From contig JALXCB010000166.1 in the NCBI GenBank assembly GCA_026991225.1, forward strand, positions 1 through 38,372: DNA of 38,372 nt. Direction: 5' to 3'. The first letter of the stretch is position 1. Each line of letters starts with the position of its first letter. Both the position numbers and the translations under genes were made by a program. Origin of the DNA: Anaerolineae bacterium (GTDB taxonomy: Bacteria; Chloroflexota; Anaerolineae; J102). The notes below the pieces were generated by a model that ran no database searches, was not told the origin of the DNA, and was given only the letters and a program-made list of their open reading frames with translations. This document shows positions 17,250 to 26,267 of this stretch, piece by piece.

Positions 17250-19064
17250 ATGACTGATAAACGCCAATTCGAAGAAGAAGAATTCGTTTCCCAATTCAAT
17301 GCACCGGTGGTAAGGCGCATCCTGGCCCAGGCCGCGCCCCACTGGCCCATGATGCTGACCTTCCTCCTGGCCATCGCCCTGGTCTCCCTGCTGGATGGCT
17401 ATTTCACCTTCCTCAGCAAGCGGATGATCGACGAGGGCATCGTGCCGGGCGACCGGGCGCAGCTCTTCCGCCTGGCCGGGCAGTACGCCGCGCTCATCGT
17501 GGCCCAGGCCGCGGGCGTGTTCGGCTTCATCTACGCCGCGGGCGTGCTTGGCGAGCGGGTGCAATACGACCTGCGCAAGAAGCTGTTCGACCACCTGCAG
17601 GAGCTCTCCTTCTCCTACTTCGACCGCACGCCCGTGGGCTGGATCATGTCCCGAGTGACATCCGACACGTCGCGGGTGAGCGAGCTGGTGAGCTGGGGCC
17701 TGCTGGACGTGACCTGGGCCGTCGTCGGCATCGTCACCTCCTTCTATTTCATGTTCAAGATCAACTGGCGGCTGGCTTCCATCGTCATCGTGATCCTGCC
17801 CATCCTGGTGGCGGTCGCGGTCTATTTCAAGAAGCGCATCCTGGTGGAGTTCCGTCAGGTGCGCAAGTTGAATTCCAAGATCACGGGCGCATTCAACGAG
17901 AACATCACCGGCGTGCGGGTGACCAAAGCCTTTGGCCGGGAGGAACGCAATCTGGAGGAGTTTGCGGAGCTGTCGGGAGAACGCTACCGCGCGGGCTTTC
18001 GCGCGGGCTGGCTTTCCGCACTGTTCCTGCCTGTGGTGCAGCTCATCAGCGCCGCGGCCGTGGCCGTGGTGGTGGTCGTGGGCGGATTGCAGGTGGAATA
18101 TGGCGGGATGACCATCGGCGGCATCCAGGCCTTCATCTCCTACATCGCGTTTATGCTCTGGCCCGTGCAGGACCTGGCTCGGGTCTACGCCAACACCCAG
18201 CAGGCCATCGCCTCGGCTGAACGCATCTTCTCCCTGCTGGATACCGAGCCCGAGGTGAAGGATCGCCCCGACGCGGTGGAAGTGGGCTCCCTGCGGGTGG
18301 ATATCGAGTTCGACCATGTGGATTTCTGGTACGAGGAAGACAAGCCCGTGCTGCAGGACTTCTCCCTGCATGTACGCCAGGGGGAGACCATCGCCCTGGT
18401 GGGCCCCACGGGCGGGGGGAAGAGTACCATCGTCAACCTCCTCTGCCGCTTCTACGAGCCCAAAGCCGGGGTCATCCGCTTCGGCGGGCGGGATTATACC
18501 ACCATCAAACTGGAAAGCATCCACTCCCGCCTGGGCATCGTGCTGCAATCCCCCCATCTCTTCTCAGGCACCATCCGCGAGAACATCCGCTATGGCCGCC
18601 TGGACGCGACCGATGAGGAGATCGAGGCCGCCGCAAAGCTGGCTGGGGCCCACGATTTCATCATGGAGCTGGAACGCGGGTATGATACCGAGGTGGGCGA
18701 GGGCGGCGTCCTCCTCTCCACGGGCCAGAAGCAGCTCATCTCCCTGGCCCGGGCCGTGCTGGCCGACCCCGACATCTTCATCATGGACGAGGCCACCAGC
18801 TCGGTGGACACGGTGACCGAAAATCTCATTCAGCGCGGCATGGAGGCAATGATGGAGGGCCGCACCAGCTTCGTCATCGCCCACCGTCTCTCCACCATCC
18901 GCCGCGCCAGCCGCATCCTATTCATCGAGAACGGGCGCATCGTGGAGCAGGGCACCCACTTCGAGCTGCTGCGCCAGCGCGGGCGCTACTACCGCCTCTA
19001 CACCTACCAGTTCCGCCGCGAGATGGAGCAGCAAAGCGCGCTGCTGGGCGGCCGGGCTGCGTAA
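17250..19064 (+). CDS. ABC exporter half-transporter B (TM + NBD)
   Basis: 604 aa; Walker A GPTGGGKST, degenerate signature LSTGQKQL, canonical Walker B IFIMDEATSS, H-loop IAHRLSTI. Confidence 0.93.
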   Translation: MTDKRQFEEEEFVSQFNAPVVRRILAQAAPHWPMMLTFLLAIALVSLLDGYFTFLSKRMIDEGIVPGDRAQLFRLAGQYAALIVAQAAGVFGFIYAAGVLGERVQYDLRKKLFDHLQELSFSYFDRTPVGWIMSRVTSDTSRVSELVSWGLLDVTWAVVGIVTSFYFMFKINWRLASIVIVILPILVAVAVYFKKRILVEFRQVRKLNSKITGAFNENITGVRVTKAFGREERNLEEFAELSGERYRAGFRAGWLSALFLPVVQLISAAAVAVVVVVGGLQVEYGGMTIGGIQAFISYIAFMLWPVQDLARVYANTQQAIASAERIFSLLDTEPEVKDRPDAVEVGSLRVDIEFDHVDFWYEEDKPVLQDFSLHVRQGETIALVGPTGGGKSTIVNLLCRFYEPKAGVIRFGGRDYTTIKLESIHSRLGIVLQSPHLFSGTIRENIRYGRLDATDEEIEAAAKLAGAHDFIMELERGYDTEVGEGGVLLSTGQKQLISLARAVLADPDIFIMDEATSSVDTVTENLIQRGMEAMMEGRTSFVIAHRLSTIRRASRILFIENGRIVEQGTHFELLRQRGRYYRLYTYQFRREMEQQSALLGGRAA

Positions 19065-19068
19065 ATCC

Positions 19069-19554
19069 TCATGCTTCTCCTGCCAGGCGCAATATACGAT
19101 ACCTGATATCGTTAGAAATCCACATGCCAGACGCCTTCAACTCCTCCACAACGCTCTCCATATTCTCGATATAGCCCAGCCGTTTACTTTCTAGCAACAC
19201 ACGCAACGTCCCCCAAACCGTCAAGCCGGCTGCCTGGGCAATGTTCCGGGCCAGAGCATCATCGAGCAAAACCACGCCTTGTCCCAATTCCAGGGCCAGA
19301 GAAATCACCTCCAATTCACCTTGACCAAGATCGCTTGCTAACCATTCGGAAGGCACATGTTTGGGCTGACGAATGGTGATCCAGGGAAAATGATCAAGAT
19401 TTGGAACATGGTAGCCTAATGTTTCACCCTGGTGCAGCTCCTCTTTTACCCCTGGCGTTGTGACAATGTGCTCGAAATGATGCAATAGCAGATCGATTTT
19501 CCCGATGCGAAAAAGATAAAGCAAGGGAGACGTATTGCTAATTGCGTCAGTCAT
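19069..19554 (-). CDS. DUF3368 / PIN-like toxin of a toxin-antitoxin pair
   Basis: 161 aa from ATG 19554 (MTDAISNTSPLLYLFRIGKIDLL...LGQGELEVISLALELGQGVVLLDDALARNIAQAAGLTVWGTLRVLL). Confidence 0.82.
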   Translation of the reverse strand: MTDAISNTSPLLYLFRIGKIDLLLHHFEHIVTTPGVKEELHQGETLGYHVPNLDHFPWITIRQPKHVPSEWLASDLGQGELEVISLALELGQGVVLLDDALARNIAQAAGLTVWGTLRVLLESKRLGYIENMESVVEELKASGMWISNDIRYRILRLAGEA

Positions 19555-19798
19555 GCGCGGATTCCAGCTCCTCCAATTCCTTTGCCAGGGGAAAGACGCC
19601 ATATCGATCTAAAGCCAAAAGGAATTCCACCCGAGACATGCCCGCCAGTTCCGCCGCCCTGCCTGAGGAAAGGCGTCCCAACTCATATAACTTGACCGCG
19701 GTCAACACCCGCATTTCACGAGCAAAGGCTTCCGCGTCCATCTTTTCTGCCAGAAGGACTTTTTCTGGAATGTCAATTGTGACCTGATACGCTCTCAT
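19547..19798 (-). CDS. UPF0175 family antitoxin
   Basis: 83 aa; VTIDIPEKVLLAEKMDAEAFAREMRVLTAVKLYELGRLSSGRAAELAGMSRVEFLLALDRYGVF; overlaps the toxin start by 8 bp. Confidence 0.85.
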   Translation of the reverse strand: MRAYQVTIDIPEKVLLAEKMDAEAFAREMRVLTAVKLYELGRLSSGRAAELAGMSRVEFLLALDRYGVFPLAKELEELESAHD

Positions 19799-19900
19799 GA
19801 CAAAATATCTCGCTCTAAACGGATAGAAATGATTTTTTCAGTATAACATAAACGCTCTCATCCGAGCAATCGCTTTCGATCAGGCTCCAGCCGTTCCCTC

Positions 19901-21142
19901 ATGCCCACCATTACCAAATTCCAACGCCTCTTTCGCGAATATCCCAACCAATTCTGGCTCCTCCTGGCCGCGACCTTCATTGACGGCCTGGGAGGAGCCC
20001 TGCTCTTCCCCTTCTTCACCCTCTACCTCACCGCCCGCTTCGACATCGGCATGACCACGGTGGGGCTCATCTTCGGGGTGTTTTCGGTGTCCGCCATCGC
20101 TGGCAGCTTCATCGGCGGCGCGCTTTCCGACCGCATCGGCCGCAAGCGGATGATCATCTTCGGCCTCATCGCCAGCGCGCTCATCACCCTGCTCATGGGC
20201 TTCGCTTCGGATATCCGTCTGTTCTTCATCGCCGCGGTGCTGGTGGGGTTGCTGGCCAATGTGGGCGACCCCGCGCGGCAGGCCATGATCGCCGACCTGC
20301 TGCCGCCCGCGCAATGGGCCGACGGCTACGGTCTCATGCGCGTGGTCATGAACCTGGCCGTCACTATCGGCCCGGCCATCGGCGGCTTCATGGCCTCCCG
20401 CTCCTACCTCGCCCTCTTCATCACCGACGCTATCGCCAGCACCCTCACCGCCATCATCGTCGCCATCTTCATCCGGGAGACCCTGCCTAAACGCCAGGCT
20501 GGCGAGAAGCCCGAAAGCGTGGGCTCGACGTTCGTGGGCTACCTTGCGGCGTTCAAAGACCGGGTATTCATGGTCTTTCTGGCGGCTGCGATTTTGGTGA
20601 ACATGGTCTACATGCAGATGAACACGACCCTCTCGGTCTATCTGCGAGACGTGCATGGCGTGCCGCCCCAACAGTACGGCTGGCTCATCAGCATGAACGC
20701 GCTGCTGGTGGTGCTCTTCCAATTCGCGGTCACCCGTCGGGTCAAGCGATTTCAGCCCCTCTATGTGCTGGCGGTGGGCGCGTTTCTGTATGCCATCGGC
20801 TTCGGCATGTATGGCGTGGTCGCGACCTATGCCTTGTTCGTTGTCGCCATGCTCATCATCACCCTGGGGGAGATGATCATTGCGCCTATCGCACAGGCCG
20901 TGGTGGCGATGTTGGCGCCCGAGGCCATGCGCGGGCGCTACATGGCTGTGTTCGGCTTCAGTTGGGCCATTCCCGCCGCGTTCGGGCCTTTGCTGGCGGG
21001 GATGATTATGGACAATTTGAACCCTGATTGGGTGTGGTATGCCGCTTTCATCACGGCAGGACTGGCGGGGTTAATTTACCTGTGGTTGTCGGGCAAAACG
21101 CGTCAACTGGATGCGGATCAGGTTCACGTTAGCAGGGCCTGA
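19901..21142 (+). CDS. MFS transporter
   Basis: 413 aa, 12-TM-like; GGALSDRIGRKRMIIFGLIASAL is the MFS loop 2-3 motif. Confidence 0.92.
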   Translation: MPTITKFQRLFREYPNQFWLLLAATFIDGLGGALLFPFFTLYLTARFDIGMTTVGLIFGVFSVSAIAGSFIGGALSDRIGRKRMIIFGLIASALITLLMGFASDIRLFFIAAVLVGLLANVGDPARQAMIADLLPPAQWADGYGLMRVVMNLAVTIGPAIGGFMASRSYLALFITDAIASTLTAIIVAIFIRETLPKRQAGEKPESVGSTFVGYLAAFKDRVFMVFLAAAILVNMVYMQMNTTLSVYLRDVHGVPPQQYGWLISMNALLVVLFQFAVTRRVKRFQPLYVLAVGAFLYAIGFGMYGVVATYALFVVAMLIITLGEMIIAPIAQAVVAMLAPEAMRGRYMAVFGFSWAIPAAFGPLLAGMIMDNLNPDWVWYAAFITAGLAGLIYLWLSGKTRQLDADQVHVSRA

Positions 21143-21187
21143 TTGCCAGAAAAGCGCGGGGATATGGTAAACTTTGTCTGAAAAATC

Positions 21188-21329
21188 GTAACTGCTAACG
21201 TACCCCGGTTAACAAACCACAAAGGGCACAAAGGCACTAAGAACACGAAGAAAAAATGTAAAAATTCCCCTTTGTGCCTTTGTGTCTTCGTGTTCTTAGT
21301 GGTTTTCGGGTGACGACCTTAGTAGTTAC
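21188..21329 (+). mobile_element. GTAACTGCTAA-family MITE, copy 1
   Basis: TIRs GTAACTGCTAACGTA / revcomp GTAACTACTAAGGTC; perfect 8-bp duplication GAAAAATC at 21180-21187 and 21330-21337; internal CACAAAGG...CCTTTGTG hairpin. Confidence 0.9.
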
Positions 21330-21401
21330 GAAAAATCGAACGACATTCGAAATGACAGCCAAATGGCAAATGTTCCCTAATCAACAAAGGAGTTGGATAC
21401 A

Positions 21402-22457
21402 ATGACAAATCAAATGATCCTCGACCTGTTGGGCGATGAGGCGGAGAGCCTGCTCACCCATACCTGCACAGGCATTCCCAAAGAGATGATTCACGTTCCT
21501 GGCCCGGACTATGTGGACCGCATCATGGCTCCCATGGATCGGCCGCCCGCGGTGCTGCGCAACATGCAAACCATCCTGAATCATGGACGGTTGGCGGGCA
21601 CGGGCTATGTCTCCATCCTGCCTGTGGATCAGGGCGTGGAGCACTCGGGCGCGGCGTCCTTCGCCCCCAATCCCATCTATTTCGATCCCGAAAACATCGT
21701 GGAACTGGCCATCGAGGGCGGTTGCAACGCGGTGGCTTCCACCCTGGGCGTGTTGGGCGCGGTGGCCCGCAAATACGCCCACAAAATTCCCTTCCTGGTC
21801 AAGATCAACCACAACGAGTTGCTGACCTATCCCGCCAAGTATGACCAGACCCTGTTCGCCTCGGTGGAGCAGGCCTTCGACATGGGGGCCATCGCCGTGG
21901 GCGCCACCATCTACTTCGGCTCCGAGGAGTCTCGCCGCCAAATCATGGAAGTGAGTGAGGCTTTCGCCCGCGCGCACGAGCTGGGCATGGTCACCGTGCT
22001 GTGGGCCTATCTGCGCAACAGCGCCTTCAAGAAGGACGGCGTGGATTATCACACCTCGGCCGACCTGACCGGCCAGGCCAACCATCTCGCCGCCACCATC
22101 GAAGCGGACATCATCAAGCAAAAACAGGCCACCAACAACGGAGGCTACACCGCCATCGGCTTCGGGCGCACGCATCCCCTGGTCTACAGCAAGCTCACCT
22201 CCGACCATCCCATCGACCTGGTGCGCTGGCAGGTGGCCAATTGCTATATGGGCCGCATCGGTCTCATCAATTCGGGCGGCGCATCGGGCGAGAACGACCT
22301 GGCGCAGGCCGTGCGCACCGCGGTCATCAACAAACGCGCGGGCGGCATGGGCCTCATTTCCGGGCGCAAAGCCTTCCAGAAGCCCATGGAGGAAGGCGTC
22401 AAGCTCCTGCACGCCATCCAGGATGTCTATCTGGACGAGAGCATCACCATCGCCTGA
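21402..22457 (+). CDS. fbaB: Class I fructose-bisphosphate aldolase
   Basis: 351 aa from ATG 21402; [51 protein letters not shown] and [14 protein letters not shown] motifs. Confidence 0.9.
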   Translation: MTNQMILDLLGDEAESLLTHTCTGIPKEMIHVPGPDYVDRIMAPMDRPPAVLRNMQTILNHGRLAGTGYVSILPVDQGVEHSGAASFAPNPIYFDPENIVELAIEGGCNAVASTLGVLGAVARKYAHKIPFLVKINHNELLTYPAKYDQTLFASVEQAFDMGAIAVGATIYFGSEESRRQIMEVSEAFARAHELGMVTVLWAYLRNSAFKKDGVDYHTSADLTGQANHLAATIEADIIKQKQATNNGGYTAIGFGRTHPLVYSKLTSDHPIDLVRWQVANCYMGRIGLINSGGASGENDLAQAVRTAVINKRAGGMGLISGRKAFQKPMEEGVKLLHAIQDVYLDESITIA

Positions 22458-22473
22458 CAAAACGCGATACGCA

Positions 22474-22507
22474 AAGAAAGCGCGGTCTTCGGGCCGCGCT
22501 TTTTGTT
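22474..22507 (+). terminator. Rho-independent terminator after fbaB
   Basis: AAAGAAAGCGCGGTCTTCGGGCCGCGCTTTTTGTTTT: AAGCGCGG/CCGCGCTT stem followed by T-run. Confidence 0.8.
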
Positions 22508-22522
22508 TTCTTGGAAAAATGG

Positions 22523-22648
22523 GTAACTGCTAACGTAGCCCTGTTCACTCGACACGGATACGAGGAAACACGGATAAAACCTTTTTGAATGACTTCGTGC
22601 CTTCGTGGCAAAAGCGGGGTGATTGGGGCCAACTACCTTAGCAGTTAC
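22523..22648 (+). mobile_element. GTAACTGCTAA-family MITE, copy 2
   Basis: TIRs GTAACTGCTAACGTA / revcomp GTAACTGCTAAGGTA; flanks AAAAATGG / AAAAATTG (7/8 match); core 'gamma' at 22551-22613. Confidence 0.85.
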
Positions 22649-22783
22649 AAAAATTGGGGATTTCGGGACTGAGAATTTGGGAATTGGGCGTTGACGTTTG
22701 GGAAAAAGTGCAATAGGATGATTGTGTCAGAACATTATTTCTATCTTTGGCCATTCCCCATCCCATGCGTTTCTCGTCAAGCC

Positions 22784-23809
22784 ATGAAGAAGTTCCAGCT
22801 CGACCGTCAGGCCGACATTATCGAGTCGGTGCTGGCCGCGCACAATATCGAAGGTCGGGTGTGGGGCGGCGCTGTCACGCCCCGCTTCATCCGCTTCGAC
22901 GTGACCACGGCCCTGGGCACGCGCGTACAAAAGGTGTTGGCGCTGCGCGAGGAGGTGGCCATGCGCCTGGGCGTGCCCGATATCCGGGTCTATCGCAAGG
23001 GCGACGCCATCCGGGTGGAGGTTCCCCGGTCGGATGCGGCCATCGTCCGCTTCGAGGCGCTGTACAAACGCATCAAACGCCTGCCCCCCATGACCGCGAT
23101 TTTGGGCGTCGATGAGGAGGGCGCGCCTCTCCTGCTGAAGATCACCAGCCCGGACGTGGCCCACGTGTTGGTGGCCGGAACGACGGGCTCGGGCAAGACG
23201 ATGCTGCTGAAAGCCCTCATCCTCAGCCTGGCGCTGACCAACCCGCAGCATCGCCTCATCCTGGCCCTCATCGACCCCAAGGCCCGCGGATTCGCGGCCT
23301 TTTCCCAACTCCCCCATTTGATCCGCCCTATCGAAACCGATCCCGCCCGGGCTGTGAAGCTGTTGGAAGGGCTGGTGGTGGAGATGGAACGCCGAGACCG
23401 GCTGCGCTTCAACGCCCCCGCCATCGTCGTCGTGATCGATGAGCTGGCCGACCTGCGTATGGCGGCCGGAAAGCGGGTGGAGCACGCGCTCACCCGACTG
23501 ACGCAGCGAGGCCGGGAGGCCGGGATTCACGTCATCGTAGCCACGCAACGCCCGCAGGCTGCCATCATCGGCGGCATGGTCAAGGCCAATCTGCCCGTGC
23601 GCATGGTGGGCGCAGTGACGTCGCCCGAGGATGCGAAAGTGGCCACCGGCATCGCGGGCAGCGGAGCCAATCGGCTGCGCGGGCGAGGGGACTTTCTGCT
23701 GGTGGTCCGCCAGGAAATCCTCCGCTTTCAGGCTCCTTTTGTCACTGATGCAGTCATCCGAAACAGCATACGCAACCTCCGATTTCCCACCAAGGAGTTC
23801 ATCGCATGA
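22784..23809 (+). CDS. Stand-alone FtsK/SpoIIIE-type DNA translocase ATPase
   Basis: 341 aa from ATG 22784; HVLVAGTTGSGKTMLLKALILSLAL (Walker A), AIVVVIDELADLRM (Walker B), HVIVATQRP; no N-terminal TM region and no obvious C-terminal gamma domain. Confidence 0.87.
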   Translation: MKKFQLDRQADIIESVLAAHNIEGRVWGGAVTPRFIRFDVTTALGTRVQKVLALREEVAMRLGVPDIRVYRKGDAIRVEVPRSDAAIVRFEALYKRIKRLPPMTAILGVDEEGAPLLLKITSPDVAHVLVAGTTGSGKTMLLKALILSLALTNPQHRLILALIDPKARGFAAFSQLPHLIRPIETDPARAVKLLEGLVVEMERRDRLRFNAPAIVVVIDELADLRMAAGKRVEHALTRLTQRGREAGIHVIVATQRPQAAIIGGMVKANLPVRMVGAVTSPEDAKVATGIAGSGANRLRGRGDFLLVVRQEILRFQAPFVTDAVIRNSIRNLRFPTKEFIA

Positions 23810-24210
23810 AAAAAACCATCGCTATTGGAGGCATTGTCGTCGGAGGCGTACTCGCCGCTGTGGTGAGCATTCGTCTCAGCACCGACGCCCTTTCCATCAT
23901 CGTGGGCGCTCTGCTGGGCATCGCCGCCATTCTGCCCACCATCATCCTGGTGGGCTACCTGCTCAAGAAGCAGCAGGACGCCATCACCGCCACCGCCCAA
24001 CCCAATCAGATGCAACCTCCCGTCGTCGTCGTCAGCGGCGGGATGCTGCCCCCACAATATCTCCAACCCCAGGCGCAAACCAATCAGCCCGCTAATCAAC
24101 CCATGCTGCCGCCGCCATCGCAATCCGCCCCGCGCAAGTTCCGACTGATGGGCTACGAGGACGTGGATCGCGTGGAACTGAGCGATGAGGAATGGGTCAT
24201 GGCGGGATGA
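23806..24210 (+). CDS. Small membrane protein coupled to FtsK-type ATPase
   Basis: 134 aa; ATGA overlap with upstream gene; two N-terminal hydrophobic segments, Q/P-rich linker, C-terminal KFRLMGYEDVDRVELSDEEWVMAG. Confidence 0.7.
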   Translation: MKKTIAIGGIVVGGVLAAVVSIRLSTDALSIIVGALLGIAAILPTIILVGYLLKKQQDAITATAQPNQMQPPVVVVSGGMLPPQYLQPQAQTNQPANQPMLPPPSQSAPRKFRLMGYEDVDRVELSDEEWVMAG

Positions 24211-24516
24211 GTCCACGTTGCACAGACGGCCCGATCGGCGGCCCGCCGGGCCTCCTGGCCCCGTAGCCCGTTAAACCAGCCCGATTCGCTGACTCCCCGG
24301 TCTATTGGCCTACCGGTTTCCTGGTTTACTAATTTTTTCAAAGCAGTCGACACGAGCGATAGCTCGCCGATACGGATGAAAATGAGAACGCTGATAACGC
24401 GGATGCGACGCTGATTTTCGCAGATGATTTTCACAGATTTTTTCTTTTTATCTGCGCTCATCCGTTTCAATCTGCGTCATCTGCGTTCCCTAATCCTATT
24501 TTCGGAACAGCGTCTC

Positions 24517-24804
24517 ATGAAATCATCCATGCCCGAACCCATTGTCATTCAAACCAACCGCTTCGGCGCTCCCAGCCGCTTTTTCTGGCAGGGACGCGCC
24601 TATCCCATCGAAGCCATCGACCGCATCTGGCGTCATCCGCATGGCCGCCAGCGAGGCCGTCGGCTCTACCAGGTTCGCAGCCGCGGCCGCACCTTTCTTC
24701 TTCGCTTCGACCAGCGCCTGGAACGATGGTCGCTGGTGCGAGCGCCCTGGCGCACCCGCCTGGGCATCGCCATCGAACGGCTGGCGGCGCAACTTTCCGC
24801 TTGA
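24517..24804 (+). CDS. Hypothetical basic protein
   Basis: 95 aa from ATG 24517 (MKSSMPEPIVIQTNRFGAPSRFFWQGRAYPIEAIDRIWRHPHG...); no confident family assignment. Confidence 0.6.
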   Translation: MKSSMPEPIVIQTNRFGAPSRFFWQGRAYPIEAIDRIWRHPHGRQRGRRLYQVRSRGRTFLLRFDQRLERWSLVRAPWRTRLGIAIERLAAQLSA

Positions 24805-24813
24805 GGGGGCCGG

Positions 24814-24874
24814 GGGCCGGGGCCGTCTTTCTGCTACTTGCTCTGGATCTGGGGTGACGGTCCCGGCCCTTTTT
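24814..24874 (+). terminator. Possible rho-independent terminator with long loop
   Basis: GGGCCGGGGCCGTC (24814-24827) pairs with GACGGTCCCGGCCC (24856-24869) with one mismatch, followed by TTTTTC. Confidence 0.5.
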
Positions 24875-24915
24875 CTGGGTTTGGACGATGGCAGGCCCTC
24901 GGGTAAGATAGGGGT

Positions 24916-25656
24916 ATGCGTGACGCGCCGCTTGCCCGATTGAGCCAACGTCTGACCGAGCTTTTCGCTGCCGAAGAATTCGCCGCGGGGTTCGCGCTGG
25001 GGCGTCATATCCTGCGCTATTATCCCCGCTTCCTGTCGGTGTATCAGCGGATGGGACTGGCCGCGCAGTCGGTGGGGCTTTTTTCCGACAGCGTCGATCT
25101 GCTGCAACGGGCGGTAAGCGCCAATCCAGAGGATGGTCGGGCCTGGCGGGCGTTGCATCTGGCCGCGGTCAAGCTCGACATGCACCCTGATGCGGAGATC
25201 GCAGAGCAGTATGCCCTCGACCTCGATGTTGCTCATCCTGTCGATTCAGACATCGCCCGCGGCCACGCGGCAGCGGCCGACCATCACTGGCCCGACGCAT
25301 ATCGCCTTTTCCGCTCGGGCCTGGAACAGCATCCGGAACGCATGGACGCGGCTTTGGGGATGGCTCAGTCGCTTTATCACCTCGACCATTTCGACGCGGC
25401 GCAATCCATCGCCCGCTATGTGTTGCAGGAATTGCCCTACGCGCTGAAAGCGCATCTGCTCATCCTGCTCACGACTCGTCCCACGGGCCAGGATAACCCT
25501 GTCCTGCTGCGACATATCCGGGCTGTGCGCGGCCTCGACCCCCTGGGCGAACTCAGCCAGACCTGGTTCGCCGTCCTTCAACTGGATGCCATCTTCCCTG
25601 CCCGGCCCATGATACCCGCCTGGGACGAGACCGAACGCTGGGCCTACGCGCGTTGA
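24916..25656 (+). CDS. Tetratricopeptide-repeat-like protein
   Basis: 246 aa; helical repeats ([88 protein letters not shown]). Confidence 0.75.
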   Translation: MRDAPLARLSQRLTELFAAEEFAAGFALGRHILRYYPRFLSVYQRMGLAAQSVGLFSDSVDLLQRAVSANPEDGRAWRALHLAAVKLDMHPDAEIAEQYALDLDVAHPVDSDIARGHAAAADHHWPDAYRLFRSGLEQHPERMDAALGMAQSLYHLDHFDAAQSIARYVLQELPYALKAHLLILLTTRPTGQDNPVLLRHIRAVRGLDPLGELSQTWFAVLQLDAIFPARPMIPAWDETERWAYAR

Positions 25657-25750
25657 GGGGATGGGAACTGGGGTTTTCGGGCGGGGTTATGGCAAAATGG
25701 ATGCCCGAACTGAATCAATCTCATTTTCAACCCCAAGGAGTTTTCACCTG

Positions 25751-26197
25751 ATGGAACGTACATTTGTCATGATCAAGCCCGATGGCGTGCAGCGCGGGCT
25801 CATCGGCGATATCATCGCCCGCTTCGAGCGCCGCGGCCTCAAAATCGTCGCCATGAAATTCATGCACGTCTCCCGCGAGCTGGCGGAGAAGCACTATGCC
25901 GTGCACAAGGGCCGCCCCTTCTACGATGGCCTCATCGAGTACATCACCTCGGGCCCGGTGGTGGCTATGGTGCTGGAAGGCACGAACGCCATCAAGGTCG
26001 CTCGGGCCACCATGGGGGCGACGAACCCCGCGGAAGCTGCGCCGGGCACGATTCGGGCCGATTTCGGCATCGAGATCGGGCGCAATCTGGTGCACGGCTC
26101 GGATGGGCCCGACACCGCCGCCTTCGAGATCGGCCTGTGGTTCGGCGACGATATCCCCGGTTGGGAGCGTGATGCCGACCGCTGGATTTTCGAATAA
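25751..26197 (+). CDS. ndk: Nucleoside-diphosphate kinase
   Basis: 148 aa from ATG 25751; [33 protein letters not shown]...[54 protein letters not shown] (active-site His in NLVHGSD). Confidence 0.97.
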   Translation: MERTFVMIKPDGVQRGLIGDIIARFERRGLKIVAMKFMHVSRELAEKHYAVHKGRPFYDGLIEYITSGPVVAMVLEGTNAIKVARATMGATNPAEAAPGTIRADFGIEIGRNLVHGSDGPDTAAFEIGLWFGDDIPGWERDADRWIFE

Positions 26198-26221
26198 TCC
26201 CTCCTCCACAACGCTTCCATC

Positions 26222-26256
26222 AAACCCCTCCACCGCCCTGGCAAGAGGGGTTTTAT
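26222..26256 (+). terminator. Rho-independent terminator after ndk
   Basis: AAACCCCTC...GAGGGGTTTTATT, 9-bp perfect stem. Confidence 0.75.
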
Positions 26257-26267
26257 TGTGCAACCCA

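Noticed and set aside
15277-18557. - strand ORFs of 616 and 477 aa opposite the ABC transporters
   Set aside because: Mirror frames of strongly conserved ABC genes, rich in D/H/G/Q and without motifs.
22784-24210. Prophage or ICE call based on the FtsK-type ATPase
   Set aside because: No integrase, relaxase, structural genes or att-like repeats around it; neighbours are chromosomal-type genes.
24224-24510. Further intergenic repeats (CCGGTTTCCTGGTTTAC; ATCTGCGTCATCTGCGTTCC type)
   Set aside because: Recognisable as repeat-like but only one copy of each in this window, so family membership cannot be shown here.
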